From contig NZ_NRSK01000001.1 of assembly GCF_016584115.1 (NCBI RefSeq), positions 167,385 to 231,384 of the forward strand: 64,000 nt of DNA, given 5' to 3'. This document shows positions 19,763 through 27,929 of the stretch, piece after piece (position 1 is the stretch's first letter; each line of letters opens with the position of its first letter). This stretch comes from Ectothiorhodospira mobilis. GTDB lineage: Bacteria; Pseudomonadota; Gammaproteobacteria; Ectothiorhodospirales; Ectothiorhodospiraceae. A model generated the notes under the pieces. The model was not told the origin of the DNA. It worked only from the letters and a program-made list of their open reading frames with translations, and did not search any database. The position numbers were made by a program, and so were the translations under genes.

Positions 19763-20985
19763 TGCAGGTGTTTATTGTCGATGATGATCCCTTTGTGCTC
19801 CGGCTCCTGAGCCATCAGTTGGGGGAGCTGGGTTATACCCGGGTGCGCGCCTTCGGCCACCCCCACGAGCTCCTCCTGGCCCTGGACGCCCGGGAGGACT
19901 GGCCGGAACTCATCCTGCTGGACCTGCAGATGCCGGAGATGGACGGGGTGGAGCTGGTGCGCAACCTGGCCTGCATCGGCTTCACCGGTTCGGTGATTCT
20001 CGTGAGCGGTACGGAGGAGCGCATCCTGCGCACGGCCCAGAACGTGGCCGCCGCCCGGGGGCTGAACCTGCTGCCGCCGCTGACCAAACCCGTGCATCTG
20101 GAACAACTGCAGGAGGTGCTGGCCTCCACCCGGGGCGGTGCCGCGGGTGCGGACGACGACCCCCGGATCTCACCCCAGGCGGAGGCCCTGTGGCAGGCGG
20201 TGTACGAGGACGAACTGGTGCTGCACTTCCAGCCCAAGGTGCGCATGGACACCGGGGCCCTGGTGGGGACGGAGGCCCTGGTACGCTGGGATCACCCCTG
20301 CCACGGCCTGCTCATGCCCGACCGTTTCCTGGACCTGATGGAGGCCCATGGTCTCATGGATGAGCTCACCATGCGGGTGCTGCGGGGGGCCCTGGCCACC
20401 TGCCGCGACTGGCTGGAGCAGGGCCTGGATCTGCACATGGCGGTGAACATCTCCGCCACCAACCTGCACGTCCTGGGGCTGCCGGATGTGGTGCAGCACA
20501 CCGCGCGGGAGGCGGGCGTGCCCATCAACTGCCTCTGCCTGGAGCTGACCGAGCGCATGCTGGCCCGGGACCGCCTGCTCTCCCTGGACATCCTCACCCG
20601 GTTGCGGCTCAAGGGGGCGAGCCTGTCCATCGACGATTTCGGCACCGGGCATTCCTCCCTGGCCCAGCTGCTGCAGGCCCCCTTCGACGAACTCAAGCTG
20701 GACCGCAGTTTCGTCCACGGGGCCACCCGCGATCCCGCCCGACGCACCATCGCCGAGGCCAGCCTGCGCATGGCCCGCAAGCTGGGGATGCAGACCACCG
20801 CCGAGGGGATCGAGCGGGCGGAGGACTGGAACCTGATGCGGGATCTGGGCTGCGACCGGGCCCAGGGGCATTTCATCGCCCCGGCCATGCCGGCCGATGC
20901 CTTCCCCGCCTGGATGGAGGAATGGGACCGACGCCGGCAGGCCCTGACCCGTACCGACCCCAGGGTGGGGTACGGGGGTGGATGA
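19762..20985 (+). CDS. REC-EAL response regulator (c-di-GMP phosphodiesterase, RocR-like)
   Basis: A 407-residue protein. The N-terminal receiver has phospho-acceptor Asp54 in LLDLQMPEMDG, and the C-terminal EAL domain begins near residue 145. The signature residues are present: TEALVRW, NISATNL, ELTERM, IDDFGTGHSS, KLDRSFV, AEGIERAED and QGHF, so it should hydrolyse c-di-GMP. The REC-EAL order and length match RocR of Pseudomonas. Translation is coupled to the upstream hybrid kinase (TGATG, AAGGAG ribosome-binding site inside the kinase gene), making that kinase or its HPt the probable phosphodonor. Confidence 0.92.
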   Translation: MQVFIVDDDPFVLRLLSHQLGELGYTRVRAFGHPHELLLALDAREDWPELILLDLQMPEMDGVELVRNLACIGFTGSVILVSGTEERILRTAQNVAAARGLNLLPPLTKPVHLEQLQEVLASTRGGAAGADDDPRISPQAEALWQAVYEDELVLHFQPKVRMDTGALVGTEALVRWDHPCHGLLMPDRFLDLMEAHGLMDELTMRVLRGALATCRDWLEQGLDLHMAVNISATNLHVLGLPDVVQHTAREAGVPINCLCLELTERMLARDRLLSLDILTRLRLKGASLSIDDFGTGHSSLAQLLQAPFDELKLDRSFVHGATRDPARRTIAEASLRMARKLGMQTTAEGIERAEDWNLMRDLGCDRAQGHFIAPAMPADAFPAWMEEWDRRRQALTRTDPRVGYGGG

Positions 20986-21000
20986 GGGGAGAGGCGGACC

Positions 21001-21939
21001 TCAGTCCCCGCATTCCTCGCACAGCATGCGCCAGAAGTGATCGATGTCCGACTTGTGGCACAGATCCGTGCCGGAGGTGAGGACGGTGGCCGTGCCCGCC
21101 GCCACCCCCAGGGCGAAGGCGCGGCGGATGGATTCGTCCCGGGAGAGACCGAAGGTCATGCCCGCCACGAAACTGTCCCCGGCGCCCACGGCGCTGCGCG
21201 CCGTGACCCTGGGGGTGGCAAGGCGCAGGAAGGCATCCGGAGTGGCCAGGACAGCCCCGTCGTGCCCCAGGGTGATGGCCAGGATCTCCGTGCCGCCGCC
21301 GGCCACACAGTCGCGTGCCGCCGCCTCCAGTTCCCCGGGATCCTCCAGGCTGCGCCCCATGAGGGTGGCGAACTCACCGCGGCTGGGCTTGACCATGTAC
21401 ACCCCTTCCTCCAGGGCCGCCTCCAGGGCCGGTCCGGAGGTGTCCAGCACCATGCGTGCACCGCGGCGCTTCACCAGGGCCGCCAGGCGCGCGTAGACAT
21501 CCACCGGCGTGCCCCGGGGCAGGCTGCCGCTGGCCACCACGTAGTCGAAGTCCAGCATCTCGATGAACTCCAGGGCCGCCTGCCATTCCCGGGTCTGCAC
21601 GGTGGGCCCCTCCGGGGTGAAGCGGAATTCCTGGCCGGAACTGGACTCGTAGACCACATGGCTCACCCGGGTGTCCTCGCGGGTGTGTACCCGGTGGGCC
21701 ATGACCCCGGCGTCCGCCACCAGCTCGTCCAGTACATCCCCGGGGCTGCCCCCGGCCAGGTAGACGGCAAAGCTCCCCGCCCCCAGCTCATTCAGCACCC
21801 GGGCCACGTTGATGCCGCCGCCACCGGGGTCATAGCGCTCGTTGGTGGTGCGCACCTTGTGCACGGCCCGCACCTTGTCCGTGGTGCAGGAGGCGTCCAC
21901 GGCCGGATTGAGGGTGAGGGTCACGATTCGCTTGTGCAT
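21001..21939 (-). CDS. pfkB: 6-phosphofructokinase II-type PfkB-family sugar kinase
   Basis: A 312-residue ribokinase-family enzyme. The N-terminal TLTLNPAVDAS, the glycine-rich DPGGGGINVARVL and the catalytic GAGDSFVAGM (anion hole and base Asp) are intact, and the C-terminal SGTDLCHKSD parallels the end of E. coli PfkB. These favour fructose-6-phosphate over fructose-1-phosphate as substrate, but FruK and tagatose-phosphate kinases are close relatives. The gene stands alone, convergent with the EAL gene 15 bp away. Its upstream region holds a 12-bp palindrome and a direct repeat. Confidence 0.82.
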   Translation of the reverse strand: MHKRIVTLTLNPAVDASCTTDKVRAVHKVRTTNERYDPGGGGINVARVLNELGAGSFAVYLAGGSPGDVLDELVADAGVMAHRVHTREDTRVSHVVYESSSGQEFRFTPEGPTVQTREWQAALEFIEMLDFDYVVASGSLPRGTPVDVYARLAALVKRRGARMVLDTSGPALEAALEEGVYMVKPSRGEFATLMGRSLEDPGELEAAARDCVAGGGTEILAITLGHDGAVLATPDAFLRLATPRVTARSAVGAGDSFVAGMTFGLSRDESIRRAFALGVAAGTATVLTSGTDLCHKSDIDHFWRMLCEECGD

Positions 21940-21948
21940 CGGGGGCTC

Positions 21949-21986
21949 CGGATTCGACGGAAACGGATTCGGTTTTCTGATCAGAA
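21949..21986 (-). promoter_or_regulatory. Palindrome and direct repeats upstream of pfkB
   Basis: A perfect 12-bp palindrome TTCTGATCAGAA (21975-21986) sits 36 bp before the pfkB ATG. Two copies of CGGATTCG (21949-21956 and 21964-21971) lie between it and the gene. This is a plausible operator region, but I do not recognise the regulator. Confidence 0.3.
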
Positions 21987-22028
21987 GCTAACCCAACCCG
22001 GCCTGCGGGAAAAGTCCGCCGCCGCGTC

Positions 22029-23603
22029 TCACCCCGACACCAGGGGGAAGGTCACCCCCATGCCCCAGGCCAGGGCCAGGGCCACGGCGAAGGCCCCCGC
22101 CAGCGGATGCCCCGTGGCCCGCCAGGTCCAGCGGTCGATGAGGCCGTATACCAGCAGGAACACCGCCATGGCCGGGAGGATGATCACCAGGAAGAACAGA
22201 TCCTCCAGGCGCAGGGCCACCGCCACCATGAGGGAGAGCAGCAGCAGGACCTTGGTGCCGGCATAGCCCCAGGGGGCGGCCCCGGTACCACGGGTGAGCC
22301 AGGCATCGGCGCTGAAGAACAGCAGGGAGCCCACCAGGATCAGGGGCATGACCGCCAGGCGTTCCACCCCCGGGAGGTAGCCGGTGACAAAGACATGGAT
22401 GGGCAGCCCGAAGGCGAGGGTGGCATAGAGGCCGGCCGCCGCCGCCGCGATCAGCAGCCGCGCGGAGTCGCGCCGCGGTCCCCGGAAGGGGAACACCGCC
22501 CCGGTACGGCGCTGCAGCGCCAGCAGCAGGAGCCAGGTGATGCCGCCGTAGACGGCAAAATGCAGGGCCAGATAGTCCGAAAGCAGCAGCGGCAGGCCCC
22601 CCAGGGGCACCGGCCACAGCAGCAGCGGGGTGAGCACCGCCGGGATCAGCGCCAGGGGCAGGAGCCGCCGCCAGGACAGGCCCGCCCCCGCCGGTGGGGC
22701 GGCGACACGGGGCAGCAGGGCGGACAGGGGGCGGGCCAGCAGCAGGATGCCGCCAAACAGCAGCCCCAGCCAGGGGCCCCAGTGGGTGACGCCGCCGGTG
22801 TTCTCCGGTGCGGCCGACACCGGCAGGGCGGCCTGCAGCCAGGCCAGGGCCTCCGCCTGCATGGCCCCGGCATAGAGCACGCCGATGTGCTCCACGTCCG
22901 GGGCCACGGCCAGACGGCGGCCATCCCCCCGGGCCGGATCGCCGTAGGTGACCCCCGGGCGCACCGCCTCCGGGGCCACCGGGAAGGCGGCCAGGGCCGG
23001 TTTGCGCAGGGCGGCGGGCTCCCATTCCCCGAAAACGAACAGCAGGTTCGACAGCCCCTCCAGCCGGGTATCCTCTGAGATGTACGGCGACACCAGCACA
23101 CTGGCCGCCACCTGCCTGGGATGGTCCCCGGCATAGTCCAGCAGGATGTCCCCGGCCATGGAATGCCCCAGCAGGGCCAGCTCCCCGCCGGCCTGGGGCA
23201 GGCCCCGGGCGTGGGCCAACGCCGCATCCAGGGCCCGCCGCAGGCGCGCCCGCCGCTCCGCCTCGTCACTGAGGTCCGGCACGAAGGGCCGGGCGTTGCC
23301 GCCATGGCCGGGGAAATCGAAGGTCACCGCCAGGTAGCCGTGCCGGGCCAGGGTGATGGCCAGGGGCTGCATCATCTGCCGCGATCCGGCAAAGCCATGA
23401 CCGATGACCGCCACGGGGGCGGCGTCCGCCCCCGGTGGCGCGAACACCGTCAGCGGTACCCCCTCGGCCCGGGTGTGGTGGATCTCCAGGGGCCGGGTAT
23501 CGGCGGTGAGCATCCACAGGGAGAGGCCGATGGCCGCCAGGGCGACCAGGGCAGTGACGGCGCCGGCCAGGCGACTCAGGGTGGGGGGATGGGTCCGGAT
23601 CAT
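22029..23603 (-). CDS. Alpha/beta hydrolase fused to a polytopic membrane domain
   Basis: A 524-residue two-part protein. After a signal-anchor helix (about residues 11-33), residues 40-260 form an alpha/beta hydrolase: oxyanion region VIGHGFAGSRQ, FDFPGHGGN, nucleophile elbow LLGHSMAGD, and a late Asp-His pair in VAPDVEHIG. From about residue 275 to the end there are seven or more hydrophobic helices. With a single N-terminal helix the hydrolase would face the periplasm. The combination occurs in uncharacterised proteins; I cannot assign a substrate. It is divergent from thpR, 68 bp apart. Confidence 0.8.
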   Translation of the reverse strand: MIRTHPPTLSRLAGAVTALVALAAIGLSLWMLTADTRPLEIHHTRAEGVPLTVFAPPGADAAPVAVIGHGFAGSRQMMQPLAITLARHGYLAVTFDFPGHGGNARPFVPDLSDEAERRARLRRALDAALAHARGLPQAGGELALLGHSMAGDILLDYAGDHPRQVAASVLVSPYISEDTRLEGLSNLLFVFGEWEPAALRKPALAAFPVAPEAVRPGVTYGDPARGDGRRLAVAPDVEHIGVLYAGAMQAEALAWLQAALPVSAAPENTGGVTHWGPWLGLLFGGILLLARPLSALLPRVAAPPAGAGLSWRRLLPLALIPAVLTPLLLWPVPLGGLPLLLSDYLALHFAVYGGITWLLLLALQRRTGAVFPFRGPRRDSARLLIAAAAAGLYATLAFGLPIHVFVTGYLPGVERLAVMPLILVGSLLFFSADAWLTRGTGAAPWGYAGTKVLLLLSLMVAVALRLEDLFFLVIILPAMAVFLLVYGLIDRWTWRATGHPLAGAFAVALALAWGMGVTFPLVSG

Positions 23604-23671
23604 CTATGCTGGTCCTCCTGGAGGATGCGTGGGGCCGGAGGGAACCGGCGAACATCACGGGAGACGAGTCC

Positions 23672-24256
23672 ATGGCAGGAGACGCAAGCCGTCCCCCAGG
23701 GGATAGCGCACCATCCACCGGAGGACGCGGCCGGGGGGTCTTCTTCGCCCTCTGGCCCGATGACGCCCTGCGCCGGGAGATCCTGGCCCGGACCCCGGAG
23801 CGGGGGGTGCACGGCGGCCGCCCCGTACCCGCGGCCAACCTGCACCTGACCCTGGTCTTCGTGGGCCGGGTCGATGGGACGCAACTCCGCTGCCTGGAGA
23901 CGTCCGCCCGCCGGGTGGTCTTCACACCGTTTTCGTTTCAACTCCGGGCCCTTGGGATGTTCCCGGGGCCCAGGGTCCTGTGGCTGGGGGCGGCCGAACC
24001 GGCGCAACCCCTGGCCCGTCTGGCCGGGGCCCTGGCCGGGGTCCTGGCGACGGACTGCGGCCATCGTCCGGAGACGCGGCCCTACCGCCCCCATGTCACC
24101 CTGGCCCGCCGCCTGCGCCACCCCGTGCCGCCGACGCCGGTGGCGCCAGTCACCTGGCGGGTACAGCGCTTCTGCCTGGTGGAGTCGGTGGACACTCCCG
24201 CCGGCCCCCGCTATCGCCCCCTGGCCTGGTATCCGGCCCAGGGTGCGGACCTATGA
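23672..24256 (+). CDS. thpR: RNA 2',3'-cyclic phosphodiesterase (2H family, LigT/ThpR)
   Basis: A 194-residue 2H phosphoesterase that opens 2',3'-cyclic phosphates on RNA. The two H-x-T motifs are HLTLVFVG and HVTLARR, about 90 residues apart, and GVFFALWPDD matches the family N-terminus. An ATG further upstream (23606) is in frame, but the one at 23672 has a better ribosome-binding site (GGGAGA) and a family-like length. The stop overlaps the putP stop by 6 bp, convergently. Confidence 0.88.
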   Translation: MAGDASRPPGDSAPSTGGRGRGVFFALWPDDALRREILARTPERGVHGGRPVPAANLHLTLVFVGRVDGTQLRCLETSARRVVFTPFSFQLRALGMFPGPRVLWLGAAEPAQPLARLAGALAGVLATDCGHRPETRPYRPHVTLARRLRHPVPPTPVAPVTWRVQRFCLVESVDTPAGPRYRPLAWYPAQGADL

Positions 24257-25735
24257 GGCCCGCATGTCCCTGCGCACCCCGTCGAACTCCTGCAGCATCT
24301 CCGGCGAGGGTCCGCGGCCCACGAAGCTGAAGGCGATCATGGCCAGGGTGGCCAGCAGGAAACCGGGCAGGATCTCGTACATGTCGAAGATCCCCCCCTC
24401 CAGGGGTTTCCACACGAGTACCGTCAGGGCACCGGTGAGGATCCCCGCCAGGGCGCCGTTGCGCGTGGCCCGGCGCCAGAACACCGACAGCAGGATCACC
24501 GGACCGAAGGCGGCCCCGAAGCCGGCCCAGGCATAGGCCACCAGATCCAGCACCGCCGCCTCCGGGTCCAGGGCCAGCAGGGTGGCCACCACGCCGATGC
24601 CCAGTACCGTGGCGCGTCCGATCCACACCAGTTCGGTATCGCTTGCCCCGGGCCGCAGGAAGCGCTTGTAGAAGTCCTCCGACAGGGCCGAGGAGGACAC
24701 CAGCAGCTGGGAGTCGATGGTGCTCATGATGGCTGCCAGCACCGCGGCGATGAGGGCGCCCGCCACCCAGGGGTTGAACAGGGACTGGATCAGCAGGATG
24801 AACACCGTCTCGGGGTTGTCCAGACCCGCCTCGCCGAAGTAGGCCATGCCCACAAAGCCCGTGAAGATGGCCCCGAACAGGGCCACCACCATCCAGGTGA
24901 TGCCGATGAAGCGGGCCAGGGGGATATCCCCGGGGCTGCGGATGGCCATGAAGCGGGTAAGGATATGGGGCTGGCCGAAATAGCCCAGCCCCCAGGCCAT
25001 GAGGGAGACGATGCCGAAGGCCCCCATGCCGTGGAGGGCGTCCAGGGCGCCGGGGTCCAGGGCACCCACCTGCTGCGTGGCCCCGGACCAGCCGCCCACA
25101 TGGCTCAGGGTGACCAGGGGCACCACGATGAGGGCGATGAACATGAGCACGCCCTGGATGAAGTCGGTCCAGCTCACCGCCAAAAACCCCCCCAGCAGGG
25201 TGTAGACCAGGATCACCGCCGCCCCCACCGCCAGGGCGATGCGGTAGTCGATGCCGAAGGTGCCTTCAAAGAGGGTGCCGGCCGCCACCAGCCCGGCGGA
25301 GGTATAGAAGGTGAAGAACACCAGGATCACCAGGGCCGCCACCACCCGCAGGGCGGAGGTCCTGTCCCGGAAGCGGTTCTCGAAATAGGCGGGGATGGTG
25401 ATGGAATCCCGGGCCGCGAAGGTCAGGCGCCGCAGCCGGTCGGCCACGAACTGCCAGTTGAGGTAGGCGCCGATGGTCAGCCCCACGGCGATCCAGATCT
25501 GGTTCATGCCCGAGGCGAAGACCGCGCCCGGCAGCCCCAGGAGCAGCCAGCCGCTCATGTCCGAGGCACCGGCGGAGAGGGCGGCGGTGCCCGCCCCCAG
25601 GCGGCGGCCCCCGAGGATGTAGTCCGCCAGGCTGTGGGTGAAGCGGTAGGCCGCCAGGCCCACCAGCACCATGAGGATCAGGTAGGCCACCAGGGTGGCC
25701 AGCAGCGCGAAGTTCACGTCCACCCCTGCATTCAT
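24251..25735 (-). CDS. putP: Sodium/proline symporter
   Basis: A 494-residue SSSF-family transporter with about 13 transmembrane helices. It carries PutP-like blocks such as YILGGRRLGAGTAALSAGASDMSGWLLLGLPGA, GYFGQPHILTRFMAI and IDSQLLVSSSALSEDFY. It imports proline with Na+, as nutrient or as osmoprotectant; the latter would suit a halophile, but that is inference. The start codon overlaps the stop of a 38-residue membrane peptide gene (ATGA), so the two are translated together. No putA is nearby. Confidence 0.92.
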   Translation of the reverse strand: MNAGVDVNFALLATLVAYLILMVLVGLAAYRFTHSLADYILGGRRLGAGTAALSAGASDMSGWLLLGLPGAVFASGMNQIWIAVGLTIGAYLNWQFVADRLRRLTFAARDSITIPAYFENRFRDRTSALRVVAALVILVFFTFYTSAGLVAAGTLFEGTFGIDYRIALAVGAAVILVYTLLGGFLAVSWTDFIQGVLMFIALIVVPLVTLSHVGGWSGATQQVGALDPGALDALHGMGAFGIVSLMAWGLGYFGQPHILTRFMAIRSPGDIPLARFIGITWMVVALFGAIFTGFVGMAYFGEAGLDNPETVFILLIQSLFNPWVAGALIAAVLAAIMSTIDSQLLVSSSALSEDFYKRFLRPGASDTELVWIGRATVLGIGVVATLLALDPEAAVLDLVAYAWAGFGAAFGPVILLSVFWRRATRNGALAGILTGALTVLVWKPLEGGIFDMYEILPGFLLATLAMIAFSFVGRGPSPEMLQEFDGVRRDMRAS

Positions 25736-25848
25736 GTCCGCGTCCCCCGCAGGCCGTGGAGGAGGAGGCTGATCAGGGAGAGCAGCACCAGTGCCGGCAT
25801 GGGCACCAGCAGCCAGAACCAGGTGGCGGGGGTGAGGCTGTATTCCAT
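25732..25848 (-). CDS. Small membrane protein coupled to putP
   Basis: A 38-residue peptide: a polar MEYSLTPAT start, one helix (WFWLLVPMPALVLLSLISLLLH), and a basic tail RGTRT. The ribosome-binding site AAGGAT is correctly spaced, and its TGA overlaps the putP ATG (ATGA). The promoter-like TATACT lies just upstream. A single-helix accessory subunit is plausible, since some SSSF symporters have a small partner, but no function can be claimed. The frame continues upstream to 25944 without support. Confidence 0.6.
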   Translation of the reverse strand: MEYSLTPATWFWLLVPMPALVLLSLISLLLHGLRGTRT

Positions 25849-25885
25849 GCGGTGATCCTTATGGGATGGGTCGGTTCGCGCCGGG

Positions 25886-25891
25886 AGTATA
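25886..25891 (-). promoter_or_regulatory. -10 element of the small-peptide/putP operon
   Basis: TATACT on the minus strand, about 38 bp before the ATG of the small gene. The best -35 is TTGGGC at an 18-bp spacing, which is weak. Confidence 0.4.
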
Positions 25892-26101
25892 GGCCAACCG
25901 CCACCGGCCGCCCAAACCCGGCGGGTACCGGCCTTGGTCACCATGTTGCGCGAGAAGCCCCCACTTTAGTCTTGGGGAAGGTGTCAAGGATCTTTGCTGC
26001 CTGTGTGGGATTGACCATTCGTATCCCATGGGTGGCCTGGTTTCGGCGCAGCTCCGCTGCCTTTCCTGCCCCCACGCGCTCGGCGGGCCCCAATCCGCCC
26101 C

Positions 26102-26258
26102 CAGGGAGCGCCGAGCCCCAGCTCTGCAGAACAGAGCCAAGCTAGGACTTGGCGCTCCCAGCGACCCCCATGGCAACGTCGGACGCCGGCCCGGCAGCCG
26201 GGAACACCGGGCGTTGGGTCGGCATGCACTGGGCCAAGCTGGGGCTTGGCGCTCCCAG
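26102..26258. repeat. Cluster of three REP-like palindromic repeats
   Basis: Three 26-bp copies of one motif lie between the putP operon and the AAA/PD-(D/E)XK gene. Copies at 26136-26161 and 26233-26258 are in the same orientation, and the copy at 26102-26127 is inverted and degenerate. Each holds the palindrome GCCAAGC-TGGG-GCTTGGC followed by GCGCTCCCAG. The remaining ~420 bp here contains no supported gene. This looks like a dispersed REP/BIME-type element. Confidence 0.65.
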
Positions 26259-26271
26259 GGGTCCAGGGCCG

Positions 26272-27843
26272 TCACGCGGGAGGTTGTTGCGTTTCCACGT
26301 CGAACGCCACGATCTGCCGCTGCTCACGGGAGAACTCCACCCCGATCAGGTGCATGGGCTTGCCGCTGGCGCGGTACTTGTCGGCATAGCCCCTGGCCTG
26401 GATCTGCGCCAGGGCCTTGCCCTCGGGCAATTGCTCCACCACCTTGAATTCGAACAGGTAGAGATGGCCGCCAAAATCCACGGTCATGTCCACCTTGCCG
26501 TGATGGCTGGCGTCCTCCACCGTCACCTGGACCCCCAGGGCGGCGAAGTGGCTGTAGAAGACGCTGGCGTAATGGCCCTCGTACTGGGCGATGGGGTTGT
26601 TGCGATACCAGTCATGGGGGAGGCCGGCGTAGAGTGCCTTGAGGTGGGCCTCCAGGCCCGCCAGGTCATGCTGCTGCAAGTGTTTGAGCAGGGTGCGCCG
26701 CTCACGGGGTGCATTCTCCATTCCCAATGACGGCAGCAGGGCGTGGTTCAGGCTGGTCTCCACCTCACGGTTGGGGAAGCCCAGGGTGTATTGGCGGTAG
26801 CCGATCAGGGGCTCCTCGATCTGCTGGATGGTGAGATAGCCGGTCTGGAACAGCAGGGCGTCGGTGCTGATGTCGTCCACATCGAACTGGCTGAGCAGTT
26901 CGTATTCGGTCTCCCACTGATCCAGCCGAGGCGTGAAGACCCCGCGCTGTTTGAGGATGTCCACCAGGAAGGTGGGGGTGGCGCTCTCGAACCAGTAGGG
27001 GCCGAATTGGCGATTTTGCAGGAGCAACAGCACATCGAAGGGATTGTAGACGGAGGTCACCTCCTGTCCCCCCCAGCGGTAGCCGTTGTACCACTGGCGG
27101 ATGGCTTCCCGATCCAGGCCGGGCAGCTCCGGGGCGAACACCGTGTCGATATCGACATCGGTATAGCCGCAGATCGTCGTGTACTCGGGCAGCAGGGTGA
27201 TGTCGCGCAGGTTGTTCAGTCCCGAGAACAGACTGACCTTGCTGAACTTGGAGACCCCGGTGATCAGCACCAGGTGCAGGTGGGGGTCGGCATCCTTGAT
27301 CACGCTGTAGAGGTTCTTCAGCCCCTCGCGCAGCTCCCCCGCACGGTCCGGATCCAGGATGTTGTCCAGGATGGGCTTGTCGTACTCGTCGATGAGGACC
27401 ACCACCCGTTGACCGTGATGCTGGTGAGTTTGGTGGATCAACTCACGAAAGCGGCCGGCAATGGAAGTGTTGCGCAAGGAAACGCCGAACGACTCTGCCT
27501 GGGCGTTGAGCAGTTCATGGATGTGAATATCCAGGGACTTGCGGCGGGTCAGCACCCCATCGCCAAAGCTGAGGCGAATCACCGGGTGCGTGGTCTGCCA
27601 CTCCCAGCGGTCGTGGATATACAGCCCCTGGAACAGGGCCTGGCGACCTTCGAACAGGCAGCGCAGGGTGTCCAGCAGCAGGCTCTTGCCAAAGCGCCGG
27701 GGGCGGGAGAGGAAGTAGTATTTGTTCTGCTGGACCAGGCGCTCGATGTGGGGCGTCTTGTCCACGTAGTAGTAGCCCCCCTCGCGGATCTCGGAGAAGG
27801 TCTGAATGCCGATGGGGAGTCTGCGGGGTGGAGCAGTGGCCAT
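26272..27843 (-). CDS. AAA-ATPase-like protein with C-terminal PD-(D/E)XK nuclease domain
   Basis: A 523-residue protein of the AAA-ATPase_like/PDDEXK_9 type. The N-terminus has PIGIQTFSEIREGGYYYVDKT, the Walker A variant SRPRRFGKSLLL (about residue 50) and Walker B VVVLIDEYDKP (about 150). The C-terminal nuclease-like domain shows HGKVDMTVDFGG and LYLFEFKVVE, the Asp and Glu-x-Lys of the PD-(D/E)XK core. These genes occur in many diverse paralogous copies in bacteria. Their role is unproven; mobile or defence-related functions have been proposed. A GGAGG ribosome-binding site supports the ATG at 27843 over 27876. It is flanked by REP-like repeats. Confidence 0.85.
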   Translation of the reverse strand: MATAPPRRLPIGIQTFSEIREGGYYYVDKTPHIERLVQQNKYYFLSRPRRFGKSLLLDTLRCLFEGRQALFQGLYIHDRWEWQTTHPVIRLSFGDGVLTRRKSLDIHIHELLNAQAESFGVSLRNTSIAGRFRELIHQTHQHHGQRVVVLIDEYDKPILDNILDPDRAGELREGLKNLYSVIKDADPHLHLVLITGVSKFSKVSLFSGLNNLRDITLLPEYTTICGYTDVDIDTVFAPELPGLDREAIRQWYNGYRWGGQEVTSVYNPFDVLLLLQNRQFGPYWFESATPTFLVDILKQRGVFTPRLDQWETEYELLSQFDVDDISTDALLFQTGYLTIQQIEEPLIGYRQYTLGFPNREVETSLNHALLPSLGMENAPRERRTLLKHLQQHDLAGLEAHLKALYAGLPHDWYRNNPIAQYEGHYASVFYSHFAALGVQVTVEDASHHGKVDMTVDFGGHLYLFEFKVVEQLPEGKALAQIQARGYADKYRASGKPMHLIGVEFSREQRQIVAFDVETQQPPA

Positions 27844-27929
27844 GGAGCCTCCGGCAGGCAAGAGATTCAATCCCATCGGTAATGTATCACGGGGTATCCA
27901 AGGCGGGTCGAACCGCCACCAAGGGCTGT

